DNA of 31,525 nucleotides, from assembly GCA_050246915.1 (NCBI GenBank), contig JBFWVD010000056.1:1-31525 (forward strand). The letters are read 5' to 3'. The translations under genes were made by a program, and so were the position numbers. How positions within the stretch are numbered: position 1 is the stretch's first letter; each line of letters begins with the position of its first letter. The notes under the pieces were generated by a model. It saw only the letters and a program-made list of their open reading frames with translations, ran no database searches and was not told where the DNA came from. The stretch is from JBFWVD01 sp050246915 (GTDB taxonomy: Bacteria; Actinomycetota; Acidimicrobiia; Acidimicrobiales; Ilumatobacteraceae). Shown one piece after another: positions 1 to 8,805 of the stretch.

Positions 1-323
1 ATGCCGTCGCCGAGGCGTTCGATTGGCACGAGGGCTTGAGCCGGCGCCTACGAGATGCGCCGGGCTTCTATGCGGTGATCATGGCCTCCATGGCGATCGG
101 TCTTTCGCTGGTGTCCATCGGCGTCAGCCCCATCCGGGCCCTGTACCTGTCGGCGATCTTCAACGGTCTCACGGCCCCACCGCTCATCGTGTTGGTGATG
201 ATCCTGGCGCGGTCGCGAGAGGTGCTCGGTCCCCATCGATCGCGCTGGCCATCCCTCCTCGCCACCGGCACCGCTGCTGTGGCCATGACCGTGTTCCCGG
301 TGGCCGCGCTCTTACGAGCGTGA
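1..323 (+). CDS. NRAMP-family divalent metal transporter, C-terminal end (partial)
   Basis: The reading frame is open from the left edge (first full codon at base 3) and stops at 321-323, so only about the last 106 residues are present. The start of the visible part, ending in RRLRDAPGFYAVI, matches the loop before a late transmembrane helix of NRAMP/MntH proteins. Two hydrophobic segments follow (about residues 28-63 and 74-105 of the fragment), with a short basic loop between them. NRAMP proteins are proton-coupled Mn2+/Fe2+ importers of the inner membrane. The metal-binding helices 1 and 6 lie outside the window, so substrate cannot be judged. Family assignment is fairly confident; function beyond divalent metal transport is inference. 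Confidence 0.7.
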   Translation, partial: AVAEAFDWHEGLSRRLRDAPGFYAVIMASMAIGLSLVSIGVSPIRALYLSAIFNGLTAPPLIVLVMILARSREVLGPHRSRWPSLLATGTAAVAMTVFPVAALLRA

Positions 324-406
324 CCACCCTGCGCCGCGTGCGGGCATGCCGGCTGGTCCGACCTTCGGCTCTGGTCGCTCGTAGGGCTCTGGCGCACGCT
401 GCACGT

Positions 407-838
407 ATGACACGATCGGTCCGTCCATCGAAACGGTGCTCTTCGGCCGCAGCCGTGGTGGCGCTCAGCGCGTTCGGTGGAGCGGTGGGCCTCATCGGCG
501 GCGGGCTATCACTGGGCGACGAGGTGACGTCCCGTCTGCCGTTCGAGAGCCCGGTGTTCGGGGGAGTGGCATTGGCACTCGCGGTGGGCGTTCCGTTCAG
601 TGTGCTGTCGTGGCAGGCGCTACGAGGCGATCGTCGGATGGCTCAGAGCGCAGTGGGAGCGTCAACGCTGCTGATGCTCTGGCTCGTGGTCGAGATTGCT
701 TTCATCCGCGAGTTCAGCTTCTTCCATCCGCTGTACGCGCTGATCGCTGCCGGATTCTTCTGGTTCGGATCGACGCATGCTGAAGTGGGCCGAAACGTGG
801 CTGTGGCACCTGACAGCGAGCTGTCGACTCCCTGTTGA
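407..838 (+). CDS. Small four-helix membrane protein of unknown function
   Basis: This 143-residue protein starts at ATG 407. A longer reading upstream would run through the NRAMP gene and is Arg/Pro-rich, so it was not used. Four hydrophobic stretches are visible: about residues 13-36, 49-70, 77-99 and 106-122. Short charged loops separate them, such as RGDRRM between helices 2 and 3. The tail is polar. No catalytic or binding motif is recognised. It follows the NRAMP gene by 83 bases on the same strand and may be cotranscribed, but I see no clear ribosome binding site. It is best treated as a conserved-looking hypothetical integral membrane protein. Confidence 0.55.
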   Translation: MTRSVRPSKRCSSAAAVVALSAFGGAVGLIGGGLSLGDEVTSRLPFESPVFGGVALALAVGVPFSVLSWQALRGDRRMAQSAVGASTLLMLWLVVEIAFIREFSFFHPLYALIAAGFFWFGSTHAEVGRNVAVAPDSELSTPC

Positions 839-962
839 TCGTTGCTGACGCCTGCATGGCGCCCTGGTCTCGATCGAACGGCGTTGAACTTGACCGGCAT
901 GGTGCCCCACAGCGATGCTTCGACCGCCGCTGCTGGCGCGGCGAAGGGGAGAGGGGACCGCG

Positions 963-1367
963 TTGAGCACCATGAGTGCAGTTGACATCGTGACCAAGGC
1001 GTTCGAGGCCCTGGCCGTGTGCGACCTCGATGCGGCACGGCCGTACTTCGCCGAGGACATCAAGTACCACCTCCTCAACCACAACTCGCGCCATCAACGG
1101 CTCTACGACGGCGTGGATGCATTCCTCGACCTGCGCGCTCAGGTCGACCGCGTGTCCAACGGGACCTACACCTTCCCGATCCATGGCGTCTACGCAGCCG
1201 GTGACGAGTTGGTGATCGTTCACGCCGAGACACGAGCAACCTTCGACGGCCGAACCGGGGGCGGACACTGGGTGGTGGTGGCCCGGGTGATCGATGGGCT
1301 CATCGTGCAGGTGACCGACACCGCCGAGACGGCACTCGATCGCTTCTGGCGGCCCAAGACGGCGTGA
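963..1367 (+). CDS. SnoaL-like / NTF2-fold protein
   Basis: The protein has about 134 residues, the usual size of the SnoaL-like nuclear transport factor 2 fold. It opens with a helix (SAVDIVTKAFEAL) and then DLDAARPYFAEDIKYHLL, the typical start of these cone-shaped domains. The remainder is mostly beta strands, ending in VTDTAETALDRFW. A very strong purine-rich ribosome binding site (AGGGGAGAGGGG, 945-956) lies 6 nt before TTG 963; ATG 972 is the alternative start and would be 15 nt away. Members include polyketide cyclases, isomerases, limonene-epoxide hydrolases and many proteins of unknown function. No diagnostic active site is seen, so the substrate is unknown. It converges with the acyl-CoA ligase gene, with a 38-base gap. 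Confidence 0.75.
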   Translation: MSTMSAVDIVTKAFEALAVCDLDAARPYFAEDIKYHLLNHNSRHQRLYDGVDAFLDLRAQVDRVSNGTYTFPIHGVYAAGDELVIVHAETRATFDGRTGGGHWVVVARVIDGLIVQVTDTAETALDRFWRPKTA

Positions 1368-1405
1368 TTCGCCAGGGGGCGGTGATGGCGTGTCGGCCAG
1401 GTGGC

Positions 1406-2950
1406 TCAGTGCGGCGCGAAGCGATCCCGGAGCTCGTGCTTGAGGACCTTCATGGTTGCACTGCGGGGTAGGTGATCGACGATCTCGAGACGCTCCGGGA
1501 CCTTCTGGATCATCAGACCTTCGTGCTCGCAGACCCGACGTACCTCGATCAACGTGGGTGGCACCGCATCGGCGACCAACTCCACCACGGCACACACCAT
1601 CTCGCCGCGATCGCGGTCGGGAAGACCGATGACCGAAACCGCCGCGACGCCAGGCACCTTCAGCATCACTGACTCGATCTCGGCCGGGCTGATGTTCTCG
1701 CCCTTGCGGATGATGATCTCCTTCGTGCGCCCCGTCAGCACCACGTGACGGTCGGGCCGTATGTATCCGCGATCGCCGGTCCGCATCCAGCCGTCGTCGG
1801 TGAACGCAGCCGCGGTCAACTCCGCATCGGTGTACCCGAGGCACACCATCGGTCCGCGGATCTCGATCTCACCCTCGAGACCGACGTCGAGCAGCTGTTG
1901 TTGACTGTCGACGACACGCACGTCGAGCCCGTCGGAGATTCGTCCCGGAGTGTTGGCCAGTTGCTCGTCGGTGTCGCTCGGGCTTCCCATGGCGATGGTG
2001 GGGCACTCGGTCATGCCGTAGCCGTATGCCGGTCGCACGCCGAGCCCATCGACGATCTGTCGGAACAGCTCCGCGGGCAACGCGGCCCCGCCCCCGGTGA
2101 ACATGCGCACCGAGTCGATGAGGGGTGTCGATGGATCCTTGCGCTGCTCCCCGAGCAGCATGATGAAGTGTGCGGTGCTGCCGCCCATCACGGTGGTGCC
2201 GAAGCGGTTCATGAGCCCCACGGCGCGATCGATCGACCACGGATCCACGAGCACGGTCGGGAACCCGTGGGTGAACATGGCGACCAAGTAGCTGAACCCG
2301 CCGGGATGGGCGATGGGGACGGGCAGGCACCCGACATCGTCGGAACCGAGTTGCAGCGCGGTGGTCATCGCTCGTCCGGCCGCCAGCAATGACGTGTCTG
2401 TGTGCAACACGCATTTGGGCTCCGCCGTGGTGCCCGAGGTGGTGTAGATCCAACGGGCCGTGGTGCTGACGGGCGGTGGCGGAGGCAGCGTGGACGGATC
2501 GCCGTAGGGGAGTCCGTCGTCGACCACGAGCACGCTCAGGCCGGTCACTTCGCCGGCCAATCGGTTCGCCAACCCCTCGTGATCGAAGTCTCGCCACCGT
2601 CGGGGGACGATGAGCCACTCGGGCGTGGTCTGGGCCACCACCGAGCGGACCTCCTTCTCCCGATACAGGGGGATGACCGGGTTCTGGCATGCACCGATCC
2701 GGGCCAGCGCCATCATCACCAGGATCGAGTCGAAGCGCGTGGGCATCTGCCACGTGACGTGGGTGTCGAGCGTGATCCCGAGCCGTCCGAAGCCGGCGGC
2801 CAGCCGCTCGCATCGTAGGAGGAACTCGCCGTATGTCACCGCTTGGTCGAGGTCGTCGAGGTACATCGGTCGCTCCGGCGTGACCTGTGCACGCCAGGCC
2901 AGCAGATCCCACAACGTCGCGGCCGATCCGGCCATCTGCCTTGCCCCCAT
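1406..2950 (-). CDS. AMP-dependent acyl-CoA synthetase/ligase
   Basis: This 514-residue member of the ANL superfamily activates a carboxylic acid as acyl-AMP and then forms the CoA thioester. Visible motifs, in order, are the P-loop-like YTTSGTTAEPK, the YGYGMTECP core, GWMRTGDRGYI, the hinge region TGRTKEIIIRKGENISP, and the C-terminal lysine segment PRSATMKVLKHELR. The N-terminal part (LWDLLAWRAQVTPERPMYL, then VTWQMPTRFDSILVMMALARIGACQNPV) resembles cyclohexanecarboxylate- and medium-chain acyl-CoA ligases. ATG 2950 is preferred because GGGGAG lies 7-8 nt upstream; ATGs at 2965 and 2935 are in frame. The gene diverges from the MFS exporter. The acyl substrate cannot be read from the sequence. 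Confidence 0.88.
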   Translation of the reverse strand: MGARQMAGSAATLWDLLAWRAQVTPERPMYLDDLDQAVTYGEFLLRCERLAAGFGRLGITLDTHVTWQMPTRFDSILVMMALARIGACQNPVIPLYREKEVRSVVAQTTPEWLIVPRRWRDFDHEGLANRLAGEVTGLSVLVVDDGLPYGDPSTLPPPPPVSTTARWIYTTSGTTAEPKCVLHTDTSLLAAGRAMTTALQLGSDDVGCLPVPIAHPGGFSYLVAMFTHGFPTVLVDPWSIDRAVGLMNRFGTTVMGGSTAHFIMLLGEQRKDPSTPLIDSVRMFTGGGAALPAELFRQIVDGLGVRPAYGYGMTECPTIAMGSPSDTDEQLANTPGRISDGLDVRVVDSQQQLLDVGLEGEIEIRGPMVCLGYTDAELTAAAFTDDGWMRTGDRGYIRPDRHVVLTGRTKEIIIRKGENISPAEIESVMLKVPGVAAVSVIGLPDRDRGEMVCAVVELVADAVPPTLIEVRRVCEHEGLMIQKVPERLEIVDHLPRSATMKVLKHELRDRFAPH

Positions 2951-3092
2951 GTCCCGGCTCCCCATGTCCCTCTGTACGCCCCGATGCGAATTCCGGGCGA
3001 TGCGGCGCTGCGCTCCGCCGAATGTAGTGACGGGGCGGCTTGGTTCCCGAGTGGTGGCTTCTCGTTGCGTGTTGGTTTCGCGAAATGTGGCC

Positions 3093-3127
3093 CGTACCCT
3101 TCGTACAAATACGAGACGGACCCGTAT
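3093..3127. promoter_or_regulatory. Overlapping inverted repeats before the MFS gene, candidate TetR operator
   Basis: TCGTA (3101-3105) and TACGA (3110-3114) form a perfect inverted repeat with a 4-nt spacer. ATACG (3109-3113) and CGTAT (3123-3127) form a second one, and a direct CGTAC repeat sits at 3093 and 3102. The block ends 15 nt before the GTG start of the exporter. Such short GTA/TAC-rich palindromes are typical of TetR operators, and the exporter is coupled to a TetR gene, so autorepression is a reasonable inference. No strong -10/-35 pair can be defined by eye. Confidence 0.45.
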
Positions 3128-3142
3128 CGGAAAGGATCTGGC

Positions 3143-4798
3143 GTGACGACCACAGAACTGCAGCCGTTCGAGGTGAGCGACCACGTCCATGCTCGTCGCT
3201 GGTGGACCCTGGCGGTGATGTGCCTGAGCTTGATGCTCATCGTGATGGACAACACCATCTTGAACGTCGCCATCCCCAAGTTGATGGAAGACCTGGGGGC
3301 TACGAACAGTCAGGTCCAATGGATCATCGACGCGTACACCTTGGTGTTCGCCGGGCTGTTGCTCACTGCCGGCAGCCTGGGTGACCGATTCGGTCGCCGC
3401 GGTGCGTTGCAGATCGGCATGGCCCTGTTCGCCGTGGGCTCGATCGGGTCGGCGCTGACCGATTCGGCCAGTCAACTCATCATGGCCCGAGGGTTCATGG
3501 GTATCGGCGGCGCATTGATCATGCCGGCGACGTTGTCGATCATCACCAATGTCTTTCGCGATCCGACCGAGCGCGGTCGGGCCATCGCCGTGTGGGCCGG
3601 CGTGTCGGGCCTCGGCGTGGCGGCGGGTCCTATCATCGGCGGGGTGCTGCTGAAGCACTACTCGTGGCACTCGGTGTTCTGGGTCAACATTCCCATCACC
3701 GTGCTGGCCGTCGTGATGATCGCGTTGTTCGTGCCGGCGTCGAAGGATCCGAGCGCTCCGCGCATCGACGTGCCTGGGGCGATCATGTCGATGCTCGGGC
3801 TCGGCACCTTGCTGTTCGGGATCATCGAAGGACCGAGCCGGGGTTGGACCGATTCGTTGGTGCTTGCCAGCTTCGCCGTGGGCGTCATCGTGATCGTGTC
3901 GTTCATCGTGTGGGAGATGCGGGTCGACGAACCCATGCTCGATATGCGCTTCTTCGCCAACGCCCGCTTCTCTGCGGCCAACGGCGCGGTGACGCTCACG
4001 TTCTTCGCCATGTTCGGATCGATGTTCCTGTTGACGCAGTACTGGCAGTTGGTGCGTGGCTTCACGCCGCTCGAGGCCGCCGTTCGGCTGATCCCGTTCG
4101 CGGCAACGATGATGGTGGTGGCGCCGATGTCCGCACGAGTGGCGGAGAGGTTCGGGACGAAGGCCGTGGTGACAACGGGGCTCGGCATCATGTCGATGGG
4201 AATGCTCGTGTTGTCGTTCATCTCCGTGAGCACGAGCACGGCCCTCGTCATCGTGCTGTACTGCGTTCTCGCCGTTGGAATGGGTCTCACCATGCCGCCG
4301 GCGACGGAGTCGGTCATGGGTTCGCTGCCGCCGGAGAAGGCGGGCATCGGTTCTGCCGTGAACGACACCACCCGGGAGGTCGGTGGGGCGCTCGGTGTGG
4401 CAGTCATCGGCAGCGTCGTGTCGTCCGTCTACACCAGTCGTGTGGGGGACGTCGGGCCCGGTTTCGGCGTGATCGGCGGCGCGCTGTCGAATGCGAAGCA
4501 GTCACTGGCCAACGCGCTCGGGTTGGCGGCGCAGAGCAACGACCCGGTCGGCTACGTCGCTGCTGTGCGCACCTCCTTCGTGGATGCGCTGGCCCTCGGA
4601 CTCCGGTTCGGAGCAGTGATCGTGGTGGGTGCTGCAGTGTTCGCCTGGAAGTTCCTGCCGGCACGAGGCACCGGGCACCACTTCACCCCCGTCGAGGCCA
4701 TGACATCGAGTGCGGCGGGGGCGCATGCTGCCGAGGAAGAGTCGATGGCCGATGACCTCGGTGGCCGCTCCGGCGAACGGCTTGTGGTGGGGGACTGA
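3143..4798 (+). CDS. MFS transporter, DHA2 (EmrB/QacA-like) family
   Basis: This 551-residue protein starts at GTG 3143, with AAAGGA 7 nt upstream. It has the 14-helix layout of DHA2 drug:H+ antiporters. Family marks are LMLIVMDNTILNVAIPKL in helix 1, QWIIDAYTLVFAGLLLTAGSLGDRFGRRG (motif A at the helix 2-3 loop), and WAGVSGLGVAAGPIIGGVLL with WHSVFWVNIP (motif C region, helix 5). A late AGIGSAVNDTTREVGGALG segment is also typical of the DHA2 group. It likely exports lipophilic compounds or drugs. The stop overlaps the start of the TetR gene (TGATG at 4796-4800), so the two are translationally coupled and the TetR protein is probably its regulator. Substrate unknown. Confidence 0.9.
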   Translation: MTTTELQPFEVSDHVHARRWWTLAVMCLSLMLIVMDNTILNVAIPKLMEDLGATNSQVQWIIDAYTLVFAGLLLTAGSLGDRFGRRGALQIGMALFAVGSIGSALTDSASQLIMARGFMGIGGALIMPATLSIITNVFRDPTERGRAIAVWAGVSGLGVAAGPIIGGVLLKHYSWHSVFWVNIPITVLAVVMIALFVPASKDPSAPRIDVPGAIMSMLGLGTLLFGIIEGPSRGWTDSLVLASFAVGVIVIVSFIVWEMRVDEPMLDMRFFANARFSAANGAVTLTFFAMFGSMFLLTQYWQLVRGFTPLEAAVRLIPFAATMMVVAPMSARVAERFGTKAVVTTGLGIMSMGMLVLSFISVSTSTALVIVLYCVLAVGMGLTMPPATESVMGSLPPEKAGIGSAVNDTTREVGGALGVAVIGSVVSSVYTSRVGDVGPGFGVIGGALSNAKQSLANALGLAAQSNDPVGYVAAVRTSFVDALALGLRFGAVIVVGAAVFAWKFLPARGTGHHFTPVEAMTSSAAGAHAAEEESMADDLGGRSGERLVVGD

Positions 4799-5400
4799 TG
4801 CAGGCGACCGAGGGAGCATCGTGTCGTCGAGCGGGCCGGCCCCGTGATGCTCGGACCGACGTCGCCGTCCTGCAGGCGGTGCTGGACCTCGCTGCTGAGC
4901 ACGGCCTTGCTCACCTGAGCATGGACGCCGTGGCTGCACGTGCCGGTGTGGCCAAGGCGACCATCTATCGACGATGGCCGTCGAAGGAAGCGTTGATCAT
5001 CGAGTCCTGGCGCTGCCTCATCGCGCCGGTCGAGACGCCAGACACCGGGACGCTGCGGGGTGACATCGAACTGATGTTGTCAACTCTGCTTGACAACCTC
5101 GATGGTCGCGGATTCGACATGCTGGCGCAGGTGGCCGCGGCGGCGCGGTCGGACGAAGCTCTGGCCAGCGCGCTGCAGGAGTTCCTGGCCGCCCGACGCC
5201 AGCCGATGCGGGCGGTCTTGCAGCGCTACATCGACCGCGGGGTGCTCGCCGCCGACCTCGATGTCGATCTGGTGGCCGACACCATCGTCGGACCGCTGCT
5301 GTACCGCTTGATGCTGTCTCGCTCGGTGGTCGACGCGGCGGTGCTGCGCAGCGTGATCGACATCGTGCTCGGTGGCGTCGAGCGGCTACCCGAGCCGTAG
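4798..5400 (+). CDS. TetR/AcrR-family repressor, coupled to the MFS exporter
   Basis: The protein has 200 residues. An N-terminal helix-turn-helix is clear: ARTDVAVLQAVLDLAAEHGLAHLSMDAVAARAGVAKATIYRRWPSKEALI (about residues 20-70), with the canonical ATIYRRWPSKE recognition region. The rest is a helical ligand-binding domain (about 85-195) of the TetR_C_11-like type, including AARRQPMRAVLQRYIDRGVLAADLD. ATG 4798 overlaps the exporter stop codon. The likely role is ligand-relieved repression of the exporter and of itself through the inverted repeats at 3093-3127, which is inference from gene order. The ligand is not known. Confidence 0.9.
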   Translation: MQATEGASCRRAGRPRDARTDVAVLQAVLDLAAEHGLAHLSMDAVAARAGVAKATIYRRWPSKEALIIESWRCLIAPVETPDTGTLRGDIELMLSTLLDNLDGRGFDMLAQVAAAARSDEALASALQEFLAARRQPMRAVLQRYIDRGVLAADLDVDLVADTIVGPLLYRLMLSRSVVDAAVLRSVIDIVLGGVERLPEP

Positions 5401-5475
5401 CTCGACGACCGGCGAGCGTCCCGCTTGTAGCGTGACGGGCCGTCGTGTGGAGTGCGACGGATTGGGGATCGTGCG

Positions 5476-6306
5476 ATGGACATCGGGGGACGCGTCGTCG
5501 TGGTCACTGGCGGCGGCAGCGGCATAGGCCGCGCGCTGTGCCGTGCGTTCGCAGCAAACGGTGCCGCGCTCGTGGTCGTCGCCGACATCGATGAAGCGGC
5601 GGCTCACGCGACGACGGCCGACATCGTTGCGTCGGGCGGCAATGCTCGGGAACAGCACACCGACGTGGCCGTCGAGGCCGATGTCGTGCGTCTGGTCCGC
5701 GAGGTCGAGCACGATGCTCCGATCGATCTGTTCTGCGCGAACGCCGGGATCATGGTGCAAGGGGGGCTCGAATCCACCGACGAGCAGTGGCGACGGATGT
5801 TGGACGTCAACGTGATGAGCCACGTGTACGCGGCCCGAGCCGTTGTGCCGTCGATGCTCGCTCGCGGCGATGGATACCTGTTGCACACCGCATCAGCGGC
5901 CGGGCTGCTGTCGCATCTCGGCTCGGTCTCCTACGCGGTGACGAAGCACTCGGTCGTGGCGTTCGCCGAGTGGCTGGCCATCACCTATGGCGATGCCGGT
6001 ATCAAGGTCTCCTGCCTGTGCCCCCAGGGAGTGCAGACCAACATGCTGACGGTGAAGCCCGGTCAGGCAACGTCGAGTTCGCCAGTGAGCCGCGACGGGA
6101 TCTTGAGCCCCGAAACCGTTGCCGACGCAGTGATCGCTGGCTTGGCGGCCGAGGACTTCCTCATCTTGCCGCACCCCGAAGTGGCGCGTTACGAGCGTCG
6201 ACGCGCCGAAGACCGCGATCAGTGGTTGCAGGGCATGCGCCGAGCCCGCGCCGTCGCCGTCGAGCACGGCACACTTCCCGACCATCGAACGGGGACGACC
6301 CCCTGA
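5476..6306 (+). CDS. Short-chain dehydrogenase/reductase (SDR)
   Basis: This 276-residue classical SDR has the cofactor motif TGGGSGIG (about residues 11-18). An Asp follows the second strand (VVVADIDE), which favours NAD(H) over NADP(H). The CANAGI segment stabilises the fold. The catalytic Ser lies in HTASAAGLLSHLGS and the Tyr and Lys in YAVTK. The CLCPQGVQTNML segment follows the active site, as usual in this family. ATG 5476 was chosen over an in-frame GTG at 5452 because the Rossmann strand starts close behind it and GGGGAT lies 6 nt upstream. It follows the TetR gene by 75 bases on the same strand. The substrate cannot be told. Confidence 0.9.
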   Translation: MDIGGRVVVVTGGGSGIGRALCRAFAANGAALVVVADIDEAAAHATTADIVASGGNAREQHTDVAVEADVVRLVREVEHDAPIDLFCANAGIMVQGGLESTDEQWRRMLDVNVMSHVYAARAVVPSMLARGDGYLLHTASAAGLLSHLGSVSYAVTKHSVVAFAEWLAITYGDAGIKVSCLCPQGVQTNMLTVKPGQATSSSPVSRDGILSPETVADAVIAGLAAEDFLILPHPEVARYERRRAEDRDQWLQGMRRARAVAVEHGTLPDHRTGTTP

Positions 6307-6490
6307 ACGCCGATGTCGAGCGTTTCCTCGGGAGCAATCGCTGCGCCTGGGGAAACGCCGCCGCCTCCCGGACCTGTGCAGAACAACCGTTCAACTGGGA
6401 TTTTGTGGAGCTGGCGGGACTCCGCACTTGGACGGTAAGACGCCATATACGAGCAGGTCAGAACATATGTGCTATTCCGACGAACCTCTC

Positions 6491-6514
6491 GCGGGAGCAA
6501 CCGCGGGAGCAACC
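6491..6514. repeat. 12-bp tandem duplication
   Basis: GCGGGAGCAACC occurs twice head to tail (6491-6502 and 6503-6514). It lies in the roughly 250-base gap between the SDR stop and the 3' end of the SEC-C gene. No gene or clear hairpin was seen in that gap. The duplication is probably slippage, with no function assigned. Confidence 0.6.
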
Positions 6515-6553
6515 GTAGGCTCACGTTCTTCCTGTCGTCGTGGGCCCCGCGGC

Positions 6554-7150
6554 TCAAGTCGCAGGTGGCCCCGCCGTCGGGCCAGCTGCCCGCGAGTGGC
6601 AGTGCTTGAACTTCTTTCCCGCGCGGCATGGGCACGGCTCATTCCGCCTGACTGTTGGCGTCTGGACCATCCCGCTTTCTGTGTGGAGGCCGCTTTCGTC
6701 GACAATTGCCCGCGGGATCTCGGATACAACGTCGAGTGTGCCCGCGTCGCCGTCGAGAGCCACAAACGTTCGCATGACTCGTGGGGAGCCGGTGCTCAGT
6801 CGGGCGAGAACGAGTGAGCCGGCGGGCGCATGGATAGCGTTCAACTCCTCGTGACGCACCGCTGCGTATGCGAAGGCGTGCACCTCGAAGTCTCCCGCGT
6901 TCTGCCGGTTCGATTCGTCGTCGAAGAAGTAGAGCAGTCGATTGTCCGATCGGTGAAGGCCACGTACTCCCGATGCTGGCCCTCGTGACCGGCTTGCCTG
7001 TTCGATCTTGCCGAGGAGCGATCGGGCGATCTCGACTCGGAGCACGACCGGGATGGAGTCGATGACTTCGATCCTCGTTGGATCGCGTCGGGGTCGGGGG
7101 CTGGGGCGTGCGCCGGGCTCGCACCGGTCCGCCGACATGCCGCGACTCAT
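6554..7150 (-). CDS. SEC-C zinc-motif protein of unknown function
   Basis: The protein has up to 198 residues. Near the C-terminus, RRNEPCPCRAGKKFKHCHS is a clear SEC-C motif (CxC-x8-HC), the zinc-binding tail found at the end of SecA and in many small stand-alone proteins. The middle part contains RLLYFFDDESNRQNAGDFEVHAFAYAAVRHEELNAI and a beta-rich segment; it matches no family I can name. The start is uncertain: ATG 7150 and ATG 7138 are both in frame, neither has a good ribosome binding site, and the first ~25 residues are Arg/Pro-rich, so the true start may be further in. It is transcribed away from the radical SAM gene. In other proteins SEC-C tails bind zinc and contact SecB or ribosomes; a role here is not inferred. 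Confidence 0.65.
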   Translation of the reverse strand: MSRGMSADRCEPGARPSPRPRRDPTRIEVIDSIPVVLRVEIARSLLGKIEQASRSRGPASGVRGLHRSDNRLLYFFDDESNRQNAGDFEVHAFAYAAVRHEELNAIHAPAGSLVLARLSTGSPRVMRTFVALDGDAGTLDVVSEIPRAIVDESGLHTESGMVQTPTVRRNEPCPCRAGKKFKHCHSRAAGPTAGPPAT

Positions 7151-7392
7151 CGAATCGGTTGACGATCACCAAGGCTATGTCGCGTGTCGACACGACCTTG
7201 CTGGCAAGAGTGAGAGTTGGCCGTCGGGGAGCCCTGAGCCGAATGGTTGAAACGCATCCGGGATGCGGACTCCCTGCGGGGTGGCCCGGATTGAGGGTCG
7301 CGAAAGGACTGCTGGGTGTCCCGGTGCCCTCGCTGCCTCTGCGTGGTGGATTCTTCGCGCCGATGAGGGGCGGGACAGCATCTGATCGGAGC

Positions 7393-8805
7393 ATGACCTC
7401 ATTGCTCGACCGCCTGCAGCGATGGCTCCGGGCCACGCGCCCTGTTGACCCGGAGGCTGCGGCGGTGCTCGCCGAACGCTGGGCGTCGTTGCCCGAGCAC
7501 GTGAAGACGCCGGCTCAGTTGCTCGGTCGTCGCATCGCCGGCTGTGAAGGGACACATGGTGCGTTCCCGGCGTGTGACTTCGCGTGCAAGCCGTGTTACC
7601 ACTCTGCTGATGCCAACAAGGTGCCGGTGAACGGGGCCCACACTGTTGCCGAGGTCGAGCGGCAGATGGTGTACTTGCGTCGTCGTCGGGGGCCGAGCCA
7701 GCATGCGCAACTCATCGGCGGTGAGGTCACGCTGCTGTCGCCGGCCGATCATGCTGAGGCGCTCGAGGCCATGCGCCGCAACGGTCGGATGCCGATGAGC
7801 ATGACGCATGGTGACTTCGACTACGGCTACCTCGAGCGACTGGTCCTACAGGACAACGGGTCGAGGCGGTTCGAACACGTGGCCTTTGCCGCGCACATCG
7901 ACTCGACCATGCATGGCCGCACCGGGTTCGCTCATCCGACGTCGGAGGAGGAACTGCAACCGGCGCGAGAAGCGTTCTGTGCCATGTTCCGGCGCCTGCG
8001 CGACGAGCACGGCGTGCGCTCGCATCTGGCCCACAACATGACGATCACGGCCGACAACGTCGATCAGATCCCGGACGTCATCCGCGCTTCGCGACGGCTC
8101 GGTTTCCGGGTGTTCTCGTTCCAACCGGCGGCGTACGTCGGCAACGAGCAGCGTTGGCGCGAGGGCTATCGAGCCATGACCGACGACGACGTGTGGGCCC
8201 GCATCGAACAAGGGGCCGGCACTCGATTGCCCTATCGGGCGGTCGAGGTGGGCGACATCCGATGCAATCGCACGACGTGGGGCGTGTTCGTCGGTGATCG
8301 ATACGTTCCGTTGCTCGACGACCGAGAACCGCGCGATCTGGCGCTGCGCGATTCGCTCTTCACGATGTTGCCGGGCAATTTGTTGTTCGCCCCGCGATGG
8401 CAGCAGACCGTCCGCGTCGTCCGATCGGTCGCACGAGCTCCACGTGTGCTCCCGCAGACCCTCGGATGGTTGCGGCGCATGGTCGGCCGGGCCGGCGGGG
8501 TGCGCTCACTACGGCACGGCGTCCAGTCGGTGACGTTCATCATGCACAACTTCATGGACGCCCGTGACGTGGCGCCGGCGTGGCAGTTGTTGCAGCAGGG
8601 CATCGAGAGCGACGAGCCACGCATCAAGGCCGCGCAAGAACGGTTGCAGGCCTGCTCGTACCACATGGCCCATCCCGAATCCGATGAGTTGGTACCGGCG
8701 TGCGTGCAACACAGTGTGCTCGACCCGATGGAGAACCGAGAGTTGGTCACACTGCTGGCGGCGCCACGGCGGCGCGTCTTTGTCAGCGACCGAGATGCCG
8801 ACTGA
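7393..8805 (+). CDS. Radical SAM domain protein of unknown function
   Basis: This protein of about 470 residues has the CxxxCxxC iron-sulfur signature CDFACKPC (Cys 61, 65, 68), followed by YHSADANK. LIGGEVTLL corresponds to the GGEP-like SAM-binding strand. Radical SAM enzymes use a [4Fe-4S] cluster to cleave S-adenosylmethionine. An extra Cys lies at 51, and the last 150 residues contain CSYHMAHPESDELVPACVQHSV, possibly further cluster or substrate ligands. A basic segment around residues 340-380 (RVVRSVARAPRVLPQTLGWL) could be membrane-associated. ATG 7393 is preferred as the start of a natural N-terminus; ATG 7363 is an alternative. Its 3' end overlaps the mycoredoxin gene on the other strand by 23 bases. 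The reaction is unknown. Confidence 0.82.
   Translation: MTSLLDRLQRWLRATRPVDPEAAAVLAERWASLPEHVKTPAQLLGRRIAGCEGTHGAFPACDFACKPCYHSADANKVPVNGAHTVAEVERQMVYLRRRRGPSQHAQLIGGEVTLLSPADHAEALEAMRRNGRMPMSMTHGDFDYGYLERLVLQDNGSRRFEHVAFAAHIDSTMHGRTGFAHPTSEEELQPAREAFCAMFRRLRDEHGVRSHLAHNMTITADNVDQIPDVIRASRRLGFRVFSFQPAAYVGNEQRWREGYRAMTDDDVWARIEQGAGTRLPYRAVEVGDIRCNRTTWGVFVGDRYVPLLDDREPRDLALRDSLFTMLPGNLLFAPRWQQTVRVVRSVARAPRVLPQTLGWLRRMVGRAGGVRSLRHGVQSVTFIMHNFMDARDVAPAWQLLQQGIESDEPRIKAAQERLQACSYHMAHPESDELVPACVQHSVLDPMENRELVTLLAAPRRRVFVSDRDAD

Noticed and set aside
2951..3670. N-terminal extension of the acyl-CoA ligase frame
   Set aside because: It would run antisense through the exporter gene and the divergent control region; the ligase domain starts naturally near 2950.
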